From: Poronia punctata
Lineage: Eukaryota; Ascomycota; Sordariomycetes; Xylariales; Xylariaceae
DNA length: 64,000 bases
Direction: 5' to 3'
NCBI GenBank assembly: GCA_022579005.1
Contig: MU401521.1
Coordinates: forward strand, 62,001 to 126,000
The notes under the pieces were generated by a model. It saw only the letters and a program-made list of their open reading frames with translations, did no database searches and had not been told where the DNA came from. The position numbers and the translations under genes are program-made. Shown here piece after piece: positions 12,901 to 25,058 of this stretch (within the stretch, counting starts at the first letter, position 1; each line of letters opens with the position of its first letter).

Positions 12901-14442
12901 ACTTCGCAGATCATGTTCGAGGGCCATGCTGACAGCAGTACTTCCCTATAATACGGCATGCCAACGGCGCTCAATGGTGTGTCATAGTCGTCAAAGTTGG
13001 TACTCGGAACTGGTGCCGGGGTATCGGCAGTCTCGACTGGCCGAGGAAACTCGGTAAAGTGTATCTTGGTAGGGGAACCCCAGAGATGAATAAAGCAATC
13101 TCCATCAGCCAAGGCGATGGCTTCCCCTGCCGGTGCTATCTCGAACATTGAAAAGTATGACAGACTGTTCGCTTGACGTACGTTACTAGTGTTAGGGTTC
13201 ATAAGGTCGACAACGTGCATCTGTCCGATCTGCGACATGACGATACTAGTGGTGGACATGCGAGGGTGCATACGCACATAGGCGGCGCCGGCGGGGAAAG
13301 GGATGGGTGACATTGACACCATGTTCTTGAGATCGTACACGTTGACAAAGGGGTCGGGCATGTAGTTGCCTTGCTGCCGGAGCGAATAGCCGCATGTGAC
13401 TATGAAATCATGCTGCGCATCCATATCGTTGATCGCGGCCGTGTGGGCGTTCCATATCTTGATCACCTTGAAAGTGACCGAGTCGATGATGTGAACGGAC
13501 CCGGTCGGTGTGGCGGCGCAGATGTTGCGGCTACTCCGTCTCATGATTTTATACTTGTGGTCTGTCCGCACCTAGCAGCAAAGAAACGATCCGGTCAGCT
13601 CCTGCAATTCAAGGTCCGACGGTCTGATGACACTAATCTGGGCTTCCGTAGGGCGAGAGAGCCGTCTAGATCCACCTACCTGTTTCGTTACCTCTCCTTT
13701 ATTAGTGTCGATGGTAAGCATGGTGTCTTGTTCGCCAGCTACTAATATCTCGACTGTGCCCTTGGAAGTGAAGCTCATGCATCGTAGCTCTTTCATGTCG
13801 TCATGCCTAGACAGTTGTCTCCGTAAGCTTCACAAATCCGTATTCACGTCTTGCTGCCAGATATATTTCCACCGACCTGATGGTCCACAAGGGAAGTCCG
13901 CAACGATCCCGCATGTGTACACTGCGGGCGCCGAGGGCAATGACGCCCTTGTTGTTGAAGAGGATCTGGTAAACGCGGCCATTCTGCGAGGGATGGGCTT
14001 TGAAGGACGTGTATCGCTGAAGTTCGGCGCCGTAGAAAGATGTCACTCGGCCCTATAGCAGCGGCGTGTTAGAGGTATGAAATGAGCATACGACGATTTC
14101 GGCTTCGTGTCCTCGTACATATTCATTGCCAGTCCATAATAGCTCGTAGGCATTGTCAAATGCTAGACACGTCACGGGCGTCGACAAGGCACGAACCCCC
14201 GGCGGTGGAAATGGTATTCGGGCAACCTAGACAAGAGAAGCCGGTTTGGTGATTAGCTAGTGTAATACCATAGTATATGGAAGAGGCTAAAAACGGCCAC
14301 CATCGAACAATGGAAGTGGTCGGGTGGTCGGAACTGAAATTCGAGCGGAAGCCACGCGGGGTCGGGTTGAAACAAGCAAGAGCATAAATGATGGCCAAAT
14401 CAACAAGTCGCCGCAACTCACCTCCTCCCAGTCTGCGTCCAT
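9976..14442 (-). CDS. PAN2: Pan2, catalytic subunit of the Pan2-Pan3 deadenylase
   Basis: Pan2 is the DEDD-family 3'-5' exonuclease that, with Pan3, trims poly(A) tails bound by poly(A)-binding protein. Ten exons are supported: 14442-14422, 14226-14119, 14052-13877, 13806-13680, 13571-12553, 12486-12236, 12159-11993, 11761-11197, 11108-10895 and 10837-9976. They give 1169 residues, the usual length, and every junction keeps phase. Residues ~1-330 form the WD40 propeller (start MDADWEE, then LLWTGNEYGRVTSFYGAELQ). A linker is followed by the inactive ubiquitin-hydrolase-like domain (~480-840) with the SIRCMSCKNE Cys pair. The exonuclease has AIDTEFV (Asp910 and Glu912), GHGLKQDF and HDSIEDART. 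Seven-residue exon 1 begins at the only suitable ATG. Intron 7 (11992-11762) contains the assembly gap, so its true length is unknown; the exons either side are intact. Confidence 0.95.
11729..11921. repeat. Diverged 72-bp direct repeat flanking poly-G and an N gap
   Basis: Copy A (11729-11800) and copy B (11850-11921) align over 72 bp without gaps, with about 12 mismatches by my count, mostly transversions. Between them lie a run of 20 G (11819-11838), one C and 10 N (11840-11849). After copy B come C runs of 11 and 25 (11919-11957) split by AAA. Copy A covers the start of PAN2 exon 8 and its splice acceptor. Copy B lies inside the preceding intron but keeps an AG acceptor and a similar short reading frame. 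This is either a real tandem duplication or, more likely, an assembly artefact of low-quality reads. Confidence 0.85.
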
Positions 14443-15791
14443 GTTGGCAAATGTTCATTGTTGGTTGGGAGATATATAGTGAAAGGGTAGCTAGCGAGCG
14501 ATCGCGTCGTTGTGTCTGTGGTTGCGTGCCTCACCACACTCGGTATCGCGATGGAGGGGCGGTTGCCAATGCTTTGTTGTACGAGATACTAAACTAGGAG
14601 GCGCCCCAAGGCAGAAGGCGGACTTGTGTCCCTTTTAATAGTCACACGTATTACACATGACATACGCATCACGGGTAATTCAGAGTGATATGAATTGTGA
14701 CAGCATGTCTACTCGTAATAGTAGGAACATCCATGCAACGTCAACGGTAATTCCTCCCCAAGTTCAATTGATGCGCCAGAATGCCAAGAAACCCAGTTTT
14801 AAGTTAGTAGTCCAGATAATCGCCGGCTTTATTACTGTGTACATGTAAATTCCAACTCTACCCCATGTCATTTAGTACTCTTGCAAGTGCCAGAACAGCA
14901 TAGCGGTCCGGCGGCCAGCTGTAGGCAAGGAAAAGCTGCAACACCACAACAATGTCCAGTCACCAGTGTGTATCCCTTTATAATATACAAGTAAACCTTG
15001 TCTGCGTCTTTTTAAACCTTCCACCTGCATATACAAGTATCTATAGACTTGAATCTACTATTTTTAAACTGCTTATCAAGGATCTACCTTTAAAGATTCA
15101 GGAACAAAAAGCAAAAAAATAAAAGCAAAGACACAAAGATCACTCGGAAGCAAATATTCCGAGAAATGCAGGTAAAACAAACCAACTTGACCAAAGTTGA
15201 CACACTTGCCAAAACCCCCTAGAGAATTATAATCGCAACCGTTTCAGGGCCCCTTGAAGCAAAACATGCTATTCCGTTAGGATCGCGATGAGGCTTGCTA
15301 CCAAGTATTTACGCTACACTCGGAGCTTCAGTACGAGGAGCCACATCCACAGTCAAGGTAACAACAGGTCAAGTGAGGCAATATAGGCATATTTCAGGCT
15401 TATACACTCTCTTCATTATTTTCTATGTACAACTTGGCAAGTTCTGCATGCGAGAACTTTACCGGCCATATTTGGCCCAAGCCATCAACATCTGAAACCT
15501 GTATGCGAAAGAAAAGCATACCAAAAAACGATAATACCTAGAGCGTTTCGCTTCGGTCCGCCTTCTTGTGTGTGCCGTGGCTTCGTAGCCATCCATCCTT
15601 GTTGTCGGGCACCGCCACTAAACCAACCCCCCCAAAAAATTAACACCAGAGGCGGAAGACCTACTGAGAAATATGAGGTATGTAGGTATCTAATATGACC
15701 GTGCGTGATGTTTCCAGACCAGCCAAAAAAGGGAAAATTAAAAGCAGGAAAAGTCAAAATGCACACGCCTCGCTCATTCATGACAATTCGT
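14443..15791. other. Intergenic region between PAN2 start and PEPCK end
   Basis: Both flanking genes are on the minus strand, so the part next to 14443 should be the PAN2 promoter and the part next to 15791 the PEPCK 3' UTR. One TACTCGTA word lies at 14710-14717. The sequence is A/T-rich with A-runs around 15110-15130. No open frame is convincing. Confidence 0.5.
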
Positions 15792-18691
15792 TTAAACAAC
15801 GGGACCGGCGGCCCTGACCTCGTCCGTCGCCTCGGACTCGTATTTCTGGAAGTTCTCGAGGAACAGCGTGCCGAGCTTCTTGACCTCCTTGTCGAAGCTA
15901 TCGGCGCCCGCTGTCCAAGCCTTCTTGGGGTTCAACAGCTCGTCGGGAACACGTGGGCACGTCTTGGGCACCTGCAGGTTGAAAACCTCGTACGTCTCGT
16001 ACTCGGCCTTGGCGAGCTCGCCCGAGTGGATGGCGTCTAGGATGGCACGCGTGTACTTCAGGGGACAGCGCTTGCCACCGTGGACGTAACCGGCTCCAAC
16101 CCAGCCGGTGTTCAGCAGCCAGGCGTTGGCCTTGTGGTGCTCGATCTTGTCTGCGAGCATCTTGGCGTAGCGCATCGGGTGGAGAGCAAGGAAGGGCTGC
16201 GCGAAGCAAGACGAGAAGGTCGCCTGGGGTTCCGTCACACCGTCCTCGGTACCAGCCATCTTGGAGGTATAACCCGAGATGAAGTGGAACATGGTCTGAG
16301 CGCTGTTGAGCTTGGAAATGGGCGGCAGCACACCTCGAGCATCGCAGGTCAACAGGATGATGTTGGTGGGGTGGTTCTCAGATAGACAGGGGATCTTGGC
16401 GTTGTTGATATACTCGATGGGGTATGCGCTGGGTAGTGTGTGTTAGCATGCACTCAGAAAATTCCATCTGTGGGGGAGGGGCGTATAAGAGCTTACCATC
16501 GGGTATTCTCGGTGAGGGTGGCGTCGTCGTAATCAACCTCACGAGTATCCTGGTCGAACACTACGTTCTCAAGGACGGAGCCAAAGCGGATGGCGTTGAA
16601 GATATCGGGCTCCTTCTCGGCAGAGAGGCCGATGCACTTGGCATAGCATCCACCCTCGATGTTGAAGACACCGCGCTCACTCCAGCAGTGCTCGTCATCG
16701 CCGATCAGAGCGCGGTTGGGATCAGCCGAGAGGGTGGTCTTGCCGGTACCGGAAAGACCGAAGAATAGGGTAACATCGCCGCTCTTGCCCTCGTTCGCCG
16801 ACGAGTGCAGCGTCAGGACGTTGTGCTTGATAGGCATCTCGTAGAACAAGACGGTGAAGATACCCTTCTTCATCTCACCGGCGTACTCGGTCCCCAGGAT
16901 GACCATCTCCTTTTCGGCGAAGTTGATGGCGACCGAGGTGCCCGAGGTCATGCCCTCGGTATAGCGATTGGCGGGGAAAGAGCCGGCATTGTAGATTGTG
17001 TAGTCGGGGTGGAAGTGCTCGAGCTCCTCGCGGGGAGGGCGGATGAGCATGTTCCTCATGAATAGGGCATGGTAGGCGCGGGCGCAGATGACGCGAACCC
17101 GAATTCTGTACTTCTCGTCCCAGCCTGCATAGCCGTCCACAACATAGATTCTTGACCTGGTATTGAGGTAGTCGATAGCACGCTCACGGTTGATTTTCCA
17201 GACCTAGAAACAGATTATGTCAACACCGACTGTACGGCCGAACCACCGGTTCACGGACGAATGGGAAGGTAAAAGGGCCAAAGTGGAATAGTGAGTGGAG
17301 TGTGGGGACGATGGGGCGGGCAAGACAAGCCAAGAAGCACATGCAAAGTGGGATGGTGGGGTGCAGCCTTTCTCTTGTCCTCGGCGTACATTGCCGCCTC
17401 CAAGTTTGGGGGTTTGGGAATGCTGCCGATATGACGACAGAGACAAGGGTCTTCCCACAGCATCGGTATTATCGCATACTAGCAAAACCAGCTTGAACGA
17501 CGGGGCCCGATTGTTTTCATGGCCGAGACCGTTTTGTCAACCGCACGTCAGGGAAGGGGGCTAGGCTGCTAAACCAAGCCGAGTGACTCGTGGGGTCCCA
17601 TGGCTACTGGTGTGACGTAGCCGGTGCCCCACGAGAATTGCACCTGGCCCGAGGTATTGTGTAGCGTGTAAACCGAAGTAAAACAGCTAGCGCAATAATC
17701 GATGCCCGAACATGTAGATTCCACAGATCTACTGCATTTTGGGAAAATGCCGTGGAATGAATGATTGAATAGGAAAAACGTCGATAACGGTGAAATGTGA
17801 CACGGGTTCTCAAAATAGGTATAGGGGCAATGTAATGGAATGAGAGATGCTTTTCTCTTTTTTTATGAGCCAGCATTCTTACCTCAGGACCCATGGGCTT
17901 GTTAACTGGTCCCCACCTGTTATAGAATTTATGTAAGCCAAAAGTGTGCTATGAAGTTGCAGGAATGACGATGAAAACTTACCAAACGTCGTTTTCTGAT
18001 GATGGCTCTTTTACAATTCTCTTATCTGAGGGTGATCGGCCAGTTTTGGCACCGGAGTAGGCTGTCAAGGCACCGCTCGATGCAATGGCCGAGCCCATCT
18101 CATATACAAGTGCATCTTCGTACAAGGCAGCAACAGAAGGATTGGGAATCTATGGCAGCTGTTAGTCGTTGCTTGTCTTGAGTGTGTACATGAAATGGGG
18201 GATAACACACGATAGCGACTCTGTCATAATCGATGTGTGCCTTCTCATGGAGCTCCTCCTCTATAAGACATGTCAGTTATATTGAAGAGCAATGGAAGGG
18301 AATACATGGAAAACCGTACCTAATTCTGTGTGCTCTCTCTCATGTGCTGGCCTTTTTTTAAGTCATAGAGTTAGTTGATATGTCCCCCTGAATTACCAAG
18401 TCCAGATTTCACGGGGGAGGTCAACATACTCAACACCACTAGGGTGAAGGGCGGTTTTATTGACTTTGTTTTTAGGAAGCACTGCAATGGTGGATTAGCG
18501 TTGCCTCACATCAATATGGAGCTTGGAGAAGCTGTGAAAGTTTGAGAAGGATGTATCATAAGGAGCGGGAGCTTACTTTTGTCGTCTTCTGGGCGGGAAC
18601 GGGATGGTCCGGAGGTAAGTTGTTGGGATTTAGGTCCTTTTACTGAGGGATCGTGGTAGGGAGAAGCGGTTCGTTGAACGGGGCTAACCAT
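15792..18691 (-). CDS. PCK1: Phosphoenolpyruvate carboxykinase (ATP), gluconeogenesis
   Basis: This enzyme converts oxaloacetate and ATP to phosphoenolpyruvate, the entry step of gluconeogenesis (acuF/acu-6/PCK1 of other fungi). Eight exons (18691-18577, 18481-18430, 18351-18320, 18260-18211, 18149-17983, 17916-17883, 17203-16497, 16428-15792) give 597 residues with phase kept at every junction. Visible hallmarks are [47 protein letters not shown], the ATP-binding kinase motif [16 protein letters not shown] (~299-314), LIGDDEHCW and ENTRCAYPIEYI. Exon 3 is only 32 nt. The N terminus carries about 40 residues before the conserved [11 protein letters not shown], and the Met closest to that motif is created by the exon 1/2 junction (A|TG), so the upstream ATG at 18691 is used here. 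A further in-frame ATG exists at 18961. The intron between exons 6 and 7 is 679 nt, far longer than its neighbours. Confidence 0.95.
17587..17635. repeat. Inverted repeat inside the long PEPCK intron
   Basis: The arms CTCGTGGGG...GGCTAC (17587-17607) and GTAGCC...CCCCACGAG (17617-17635) pair over 9 bp outside and 6 bp inside, separated by a small asymmetric internal loop and closed by a 9-nt loop. In the pre-mRNA this would form a stable GC-rich hairpin in the middle of the 679-nt intron. Confidence 0.85.
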
Positions 18692-21600
18692 TGTTCTTAT
18701 GTATCTCGGAGTCTGTGGGATGGTGGACGAGCTGTCAGATGTTTGGGACGGATTCTGGGGTCGTTGGCCGGCGGCTGAAGTCAAGACGGATAGTAACGGG
18801 CAATTTCGAAATCGATAATATGGGGCATACGACGAGTTATCGGCAGAGTGGATGTAGTTTAGGTAACGGCGAGGTCTAGTCATGGAACGAGCCCGAGGAT
18901 ATATAGGAACGAATGTTGGAACGGGAGCGCATGTGGACCCGGTGACGACGATTCGAGACATCCCACTGGCCTGCCAAAGTCGTCGACATTAACTGGATAC
19001 CGAGTGACGAAATCAAATCGGAGCATGTCACTGAAAGACCCCTGCATCATCGGGAACAAGGACATGTGGTACTAAGAACTAGAGACTAAGGAGCTAATAG
19101 GTCTCAAGGAGTCAAGGTTTAGACTCATGGTCCTTCCATTGTGCCCCTTGGCCGCGACTAGCTAAGCTACAGGAGGTAAGAGTGATGTTGGATAGTCTGG
19201 AGTCGAGGTTGTTGTTTGGTGGGGAGGGAGGGTTAAAAAGAGAGGGGCGACCTTGACTGATAGTCCCCCGCTAGAAAGGCTCGGATCGGACAAAATCGTA
19301 ATTAGTTGATCACGACCGGGTGATTCAGTGGGGTATGTAGCATGTAATATTAGTACATGTGCATGCGTGTACACATGTGGGCGTGTAGAATGCAGGCAAG
19401 GTACTAAGTAAGGGACCAACGACCAGGTACCAACTACGTACCGTTGGGGATGCAATTCTTTGGAGAGGGAGCATCTGGCATCTGTGTGGCCCTGCATCTC
19501 CCGTATTTTCCCATGAACCCCAACTTTTCTGGCAGGTAGTTTCTCCAATGATATCAAAGTGTTTAACAACAGTGAAACGTCAAAAGGGACAGTTTGCGAC
19601 TTGTTTTCGTTGCACGGGAGATCCTCACAGAAAAAGAGTCGTCGCTTAGGCGCATGGTCCCTCTTTTTGCGATACACTCTTCTCGTCAGTCCCTCCGGTT
19701 TGGAGATGCTGCAGGAAAGGTCGGCACATGTTCCGATCGGTTTTCTTCTCGGTATTACTCTTGGGGTTGCCTACTGTATTCTTGGGGGGGTTATTCGAAC
19801 CGGAATAGAGGCACGCGACACATAGGGACTCAATGGATATGATTTTTCCGTATGGATTACCCCAGGATTGTCGAGATCGCCTGTGGCTGCGAAGATAGTG
19901 CAGTACTGCTGAAGAATCGTCCCAAATACAGTACATTAACTACCATAGATAGCAATTGCATGTCTCACGTTCAAACGTCCTTATCACATACGCCATTCTG
20001 TATTGACTCAAACTAGTATCAACGGCGTCTAGGCGGCCTCCCCCAATCCGGCAGGGTGACGGCGGGGTTGAGGGGTTGTCGAATTTTGGGGTACTCTGCC
20101 GAGACTGCATCAAAGGGAAAAATGTATCATGTTAGACAATATCAGGGACAGCATGTTCTCTCCATTCGACCGAGCCCAACATATCAAAAGGCGCATTTGA
20201 TATCCTCGACAAGAATCAAATATGTCCATCTCTAGACTCGATTCTTTTTCATGTTTGATAGATGGATATTTTCGATAACATGTGCGCGCCTGAGGTCATG
20301 TTATGTCACTTTCAACGGCTTAGTGTCGACTAGACCCGCAACTGACCAATCATATAATAGAAGATCAACCGTTGTAACGGTCTATGAAGCACAATGATGT
20401 CTGGTCTTCTCGGCAGCTGAGACGAAGAATTGGCTGCATTTCAGAACTCGCTCATCATCTAGGCATGCATTTGTGCTATACTTTGAAAACGAGGGGAAGT
20501 CGTTTTTAGATACAACTTTTATATCACCTGTATGTACACATGTTGTATTTCGAGTTTGGCAGAAAGACAATGCATGGGAAAGTAATAGCAGTCATTTTTT
20601 GGAAGTGTTTATGAGTCCTAGACTAGAGTTGGCCCACGGTGATGTCAATTCGGTTGTGGTTAACCTGCTGCAGTTGCCCTGTAGACGGATATCCAGCCAG
20701 CCAGGCCATGACTTTTGACGGCAAGGTTGCCGGCATTCGTACCTGGCCCCGCAAGCTACCCGTCATATGATTACAGTCGGTTGTTTGTTGTGTACTTTAC
20801 ATAAGGTATTAGGATATTTATAACACCTCGGCCTGTACTACCACCTAGAATACAAGGCTAGATCATGTACTACGAGTATGAACCATTCGCAAAGACTTGG
20901 GTGGTGTTGGCTAATAATATTGAAGGATACGAGTCCACGTGCTGCATTGCTGACTGGCTGTATTCAGCAACCAAGGTCCAAACTTTGCAATGAAAGGAAC
21001 AAACGGCGAATCGCCAAGAATGCCTTGGCGTACCAAACAACAGTCCAGACGCAACACAAAATGCAAAGAACCAAACCCACGCGACATTCAGCCTCCAGTG
21101 ACTGCAGCAACAAAGACCAAGGATGGATTGTACATATCCTGCAATCCCGACCTTCCCCGAGTCTAGCCCCAAGATACGAAAGAGGATCAAGGCGCAGCAC
21201 ATCCAACACTGCCAACGTCTTCCGAATTTCTCCGATTTCCTGGGGAAAGCCCTATTTCCTCCTCCCCCGGGGTCTAGCCCTGAACGCCCGGTGAGACAGC
21301 CTACCGCAAGCGACTACGACGCACATGGTATAGCGTCGGGCACTAGCGCCGCAAAAATACGTATGGCGGTAACAGGCCCTGTACAGTGAAGAAAACGGCT
21401 GAAGGGCATTTACGTAACTGTGCAAGCTATCCCAGCACAAACCTGTCAAACAGGACACTATCGTGACGTTCTAGTCTTTTACAATAGGCACATGCAAAGC
21501 CGAGCGCCCCCCCTAGGCAAATCAGGATGAGCCACCACACATGTGACTAATTATTACCCTATTACTTCTTGGATGAAGTCACGATGGTCGAAAAATTCAT

Positions 21601-22297
21601 CCGTTCCAGCTTTCCCTAAACGAATGAAGAATCGAATACGACGATGCACCATGTACGATGTTTTGTGTTCTGGGCACTCAGAGGACAGAAAATAATGTTG
21701 CAAATTTGCTAAGAATGAGTAATGAGGTCACGACGCATCTAGTCGGATATTCCATTCTACCGGCTTCAAATCAAGTTCTTGTTCGGCAAGCTTCGGCAAT
21801 AACCAAAAAACACAAAAAAAACACAAAAAAAACACAAACATTTTTTCGAATTATTGTACGAGTACTCTGGTCTTTCCCAACCCAATGGATCACGAAATTG
21901 AGGTTCCAGGCTCGGGTAGAGTATATAATTAATGGGATCTTTGAATATAGATTAATCCATAATTACACGACACCTACGAGTAGGTGAATTTAGTGCCTAC
22001 CGTGGGCCCGGACACCGCGGTATCTTCCTGCCACTGCCGTGGTCCAGACCGATTAGTCTGTCTATGACTCTGTACTCACAGCCTACACGTACAGGCCACA
22101 TGTGACCTATCCACTGGTCCATGACGCTAACCGGGTATCCGGGTATCCGGGTGTCCGGGTGTCCGGAACGGAGGACGTGCCGAACCCTTCGGGCCATGCC
22201 ACCCTTCGCATGATACTTTCTTATCTTCACCTATCCATCTACTTGGCTTACCCAGCACTCTCATGGCTAGTAGTGCAGGGCTTGTTGTTGCCCATAC
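18692..22297. other. Gene-sparse 3.6-kb region, PEPCK promoter side
   Basis: The PEPCK promoter should occupy the low-coordinate end. I find no gene with convincing codon bias, splice pattern or family motif on either strand; the longest open frames (for example 19162-19677 on minus and 20878-21294 on plus) look random. The stretch has A-rich CAAAAAAAACA repeats (about 21806-21840), three TACGAGTA words (20871, 21857, 21975, the last inside the palindrome CCTACGAGTAGG) and an 8-bp tandem repeat at 22133-22164. Confidence 0.5.
22133..22164. repeat. Four 8-bp tandem repeats (GGGTATCC/GGGTGTCC)
   Basis: Two copies of GGGTATCC are followed by two copies of GGGTGTCC, head to tail. They lie in non-coding DNA just downstream of the amidase pseudogene. 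Confidence 0.85.
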
Positions 22298-23541
22298 TTA
22301 TTCATCCCCGCGAAGATCATCCACGATCGACAGAGACGACTCTTTGTCAGTCGTCATCATCTCGGCAACGAGCCGAGCCAACATGACGTCGGTCCCGGTA
22401 GAAGATAGTATACTGATGCCTGCGGGCAATTGCTCCTCGACTCCGGAACGAGGAGACAAATACGTCGTTGTACCGGCTTATATGTACATCCGGGTTAGTT
22501 GACCAAGCGAAGACATTCCCGAAATACTTCTCTAGCGGTTCGTCTGTGCCCTCCGGATTACTTTCCCGCCAGGTATCAGCAAAGTTGATTACGGCCCGTT
22601 GGAGGCCGAAATACTTTTCGATTCTGGATAAGAGGCTTTCGAACCTACTCTGGCTCTGCTCGTCCCTGACTGTCCAGTAGTCAGTCGGTACAGGTAGTTT
22701 CGTCGGTTTCGATTTTCGCGTTGTCACTTGCTAATTCTGGTAGCGGGAAGAACGAAACCTCGGATCGGCTTACTTTACAAGATTCGGGATCCAACATGTA
22801 CGGATGCGAGACGGGAGAAAGACTTGGCGTCTCGGGATAGACCCGCAGGTGTGTCCCAATGCCTGTCGACCCGGAGCCGGTTAATCTAGTCTCGTCACCA
22901 AGGAGAAAAGGCAAATTCGAGTCAGAAACTACCTACTTACGGACTATACGGAACAATCCCCTCACAACTCGCCAAGTCAACACTAGGTCTCATGCCATAC
23001 ACAACCTTGGACAGCAGCAGGAGAATGAATACTCCCCATTGCTACAACACGTCAACAAACACCCTTACCATTCTTATAAGAGGTAAACAAGGAGCAAAGA
23101 CTTACTATCCGTCCCCAAAGCGAAATCCAACCATCTATACGCAGCAACAGCAGCCGCAGTCCCCGAACTACTCCCACTCGGCGAAAGAAACCCATCACCC
23201 ATTGGATTAAACGGGCCGTGATAATCGACATAATCACCCGTAGGTTAGGCCATTCCGAATCAGCGAATTGCGTCGTTTTGGTATTTCCCACGGTGACAAA
23301 TCCCAACTCAAGTAACTGATGTACAATATCTCCGTTTTTCTCCCGAGGTGGGTACATGGATATTTAAGCGCGTGATCCGCCTGTTGTCTTCAACCCGGCT
23401 AGGTCGATTATATCTTTGATTTGCTAGACGGGTGCCCGTGAAAGGTTTGTCTGCTGCGGTTGGGACGTATCGGAGACGGGAGGGCACGGCGAATGTTAGG
23501 ACTGAGGGGTGGGTTGGATGCGTCCAGGGATTTATATCTAA
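22298..23541 (-). pseudogene. Decayed amidase (amidase-signature family)
   Basis: Translating the minus strand in shifting frames recovers most of a fungal amidase in order: [87 protein letters not shown], the signature [39 protein letters not shown], and a C-terminal LPAGISILSSTGTDVMLARL ending at a stop at 22298-22300. At least five lesions interrupt it: an extra base near 23421, an in-frame TAA at about 23364-23366 where the family has Tyr, a 5-bp CCTAA-type insertion near 23243-23250, an extra base near 23004, and a frame change near 22478. One former intron still has GTAAGT. The catalytic Ser-cisSer-Lys region is partly preserved. In the family these enzymes hydrolyse amide bonds. It is not expected to make a functional protein. 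Confidence 0.78.
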
Positions 23542-25058
23542 TCAGTAAATAATATTTATTCTAGTTCTTCTTTTCTCCTCATGGTGATATGCTTTCTACT
23601 CACCGATACAACTAACTCATCAGTCTCAACAGTAGAGACCATAAAGGTAGAATGCGTATCAGGATACAAGTCAATATGGAAAATACAAGTTCTCCAAAAT
23701 ACGGTCCTTTGGGAATATCCTCGTCTTTTTGTTCTTCTTGTCGATATAGTGTATGTATATATGAGGCCTCTTGTGTCCTTACAGACGTTTCGCCAACGAG
23801 AAAGATAATCCGCTGAAAGTGAGATGTCCAGACATTGTCTATCGTAGAGAGTCTTTTCAAGGTAGATTCGATTATCGTCTGTCGATGAAGCATGGATTAC
23901 CGTGCAAGGATGGTACTCCGTTGTTGTTGTTGCTGTACAGTGGACAAGATCATGATAGTGTTGTGAGGGGATGGATGATGTGATGGGTCAGGCGCGTCTC
24001 ATTCTATTCTATGAATGATAATGAAGAGAGGGAAAGAGAAGAGAAATATACCTACTCCGTGTGTAAAGGACGGAGGATTACCACCTAGGTAATTAAGGGA
24101 TGAGATGAGATGAAAAAAATAAAAAATCCCGAATCACCCGCACAGCCCCCCTTTTCTTCCAATAACTTCCAAGTACCGCACATAACGCATACACCTCCGC
24201 ATCAAATCGATCAATGTTCTCAACCTAATCCTCACCTATCATTAACTATTGGGTGTCATATGTTCGACTACATACATATATGTAAATTTTCTCTCCCTAC
24301 CTCCCCAACACTCACCTCACCGCAAGGCAAACACAACAACAACAACAACACCCGTAAAAGGTGTCTGAATACTTGATTGTTTTCGTGTGTTTCTTACTTC
24401 ATATGGTGCCAGATCAACCATAGCAAGCCAAGCGCCTACCTACCTACCTACCTACCTACCTACCTTACCTACCTACTCTCATCGACGGTACATAGAATAC
24501 CCTCAAGTTCCGATATAAGGTGAAGTATAATAACTGCCGCCGCCTCCATTTTACTCTACACACATGCTATCCTCAATCAACTCCAAACCGTCTTACGAGA
24601 CTCACTCATAAAAATCAAAGACAATGTCTTAAGGAAAAAAGAAAAAAAGTCACGAATTTCCTCCTAGACAGAATACCTACTACGGTGTCTTACATAAATA
24701 CGTCATGTCTCTCCAATGACGATTACATTACAAGGACCTCCTCTTCCCCTTACCGTTCTGCGAAGAGACAAAGAGCTAGGTTTCTCACTCCCTAAAGTAT
24801 AACCTTTATTTCCACCAAAAACACAAACAAACAAACAAACAACACCTCTCCCTCATCTTCAAATAACGCGCAGCCCTCAAAGCCGGCGCCCGGGTCAACC
24901 AAGTAGCCAACGAAACGAGAAGATTCAATCGCCTCGAATAATACACGTACCAAGTATATCTATCTACATACGGTAACACGCAGAAAAGAAAGAAGAACGT
25001 TTACCGAGAGAAATTAAGAGGAAGGAAAGGAAGAAAAAAAACCACCGCCACCAACAAA
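23542..25058. other. Intergenic region between amidase relic and Ohr gene
   Basis: No supported gene. It contains a TACC tetranucleotide array (24435-24476), a CAA run near 24330-24349 and long A/C-rich stretches. The final ~100 bases before 25059 are purine/A-rich and should be the 5' UTR of the OsmC/Ohr gene. Confidence 0.5.
24435..24476. repeat. TACC tetranucleotide microsatellite
   Basis: About nine to ten units of CCTA/TACC with one interruption (CTTACC). It is non-coding. The same TACCTACC word recurs in short form through many intergenic regions of the window. Confidence 0.9.

Noticed and set aside
18506..18961. Starting PEPCK at the upstream in-frame ATG (18961)
   Set aside because: It would add 90 residues with no targeting signal or conservation; the ATG at 18691 is sufficient. 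I keep the alternative in the notes because neither start is proven.
24435..24476. TACC array considered as telomeric or CRISPR-like
   Set aside because: It is a 4-bp microsatellite without spacers and without the TTAGGG/CCCTAA telomere unit; CRISPR arrays are not expected in a fungal nuclear genome.
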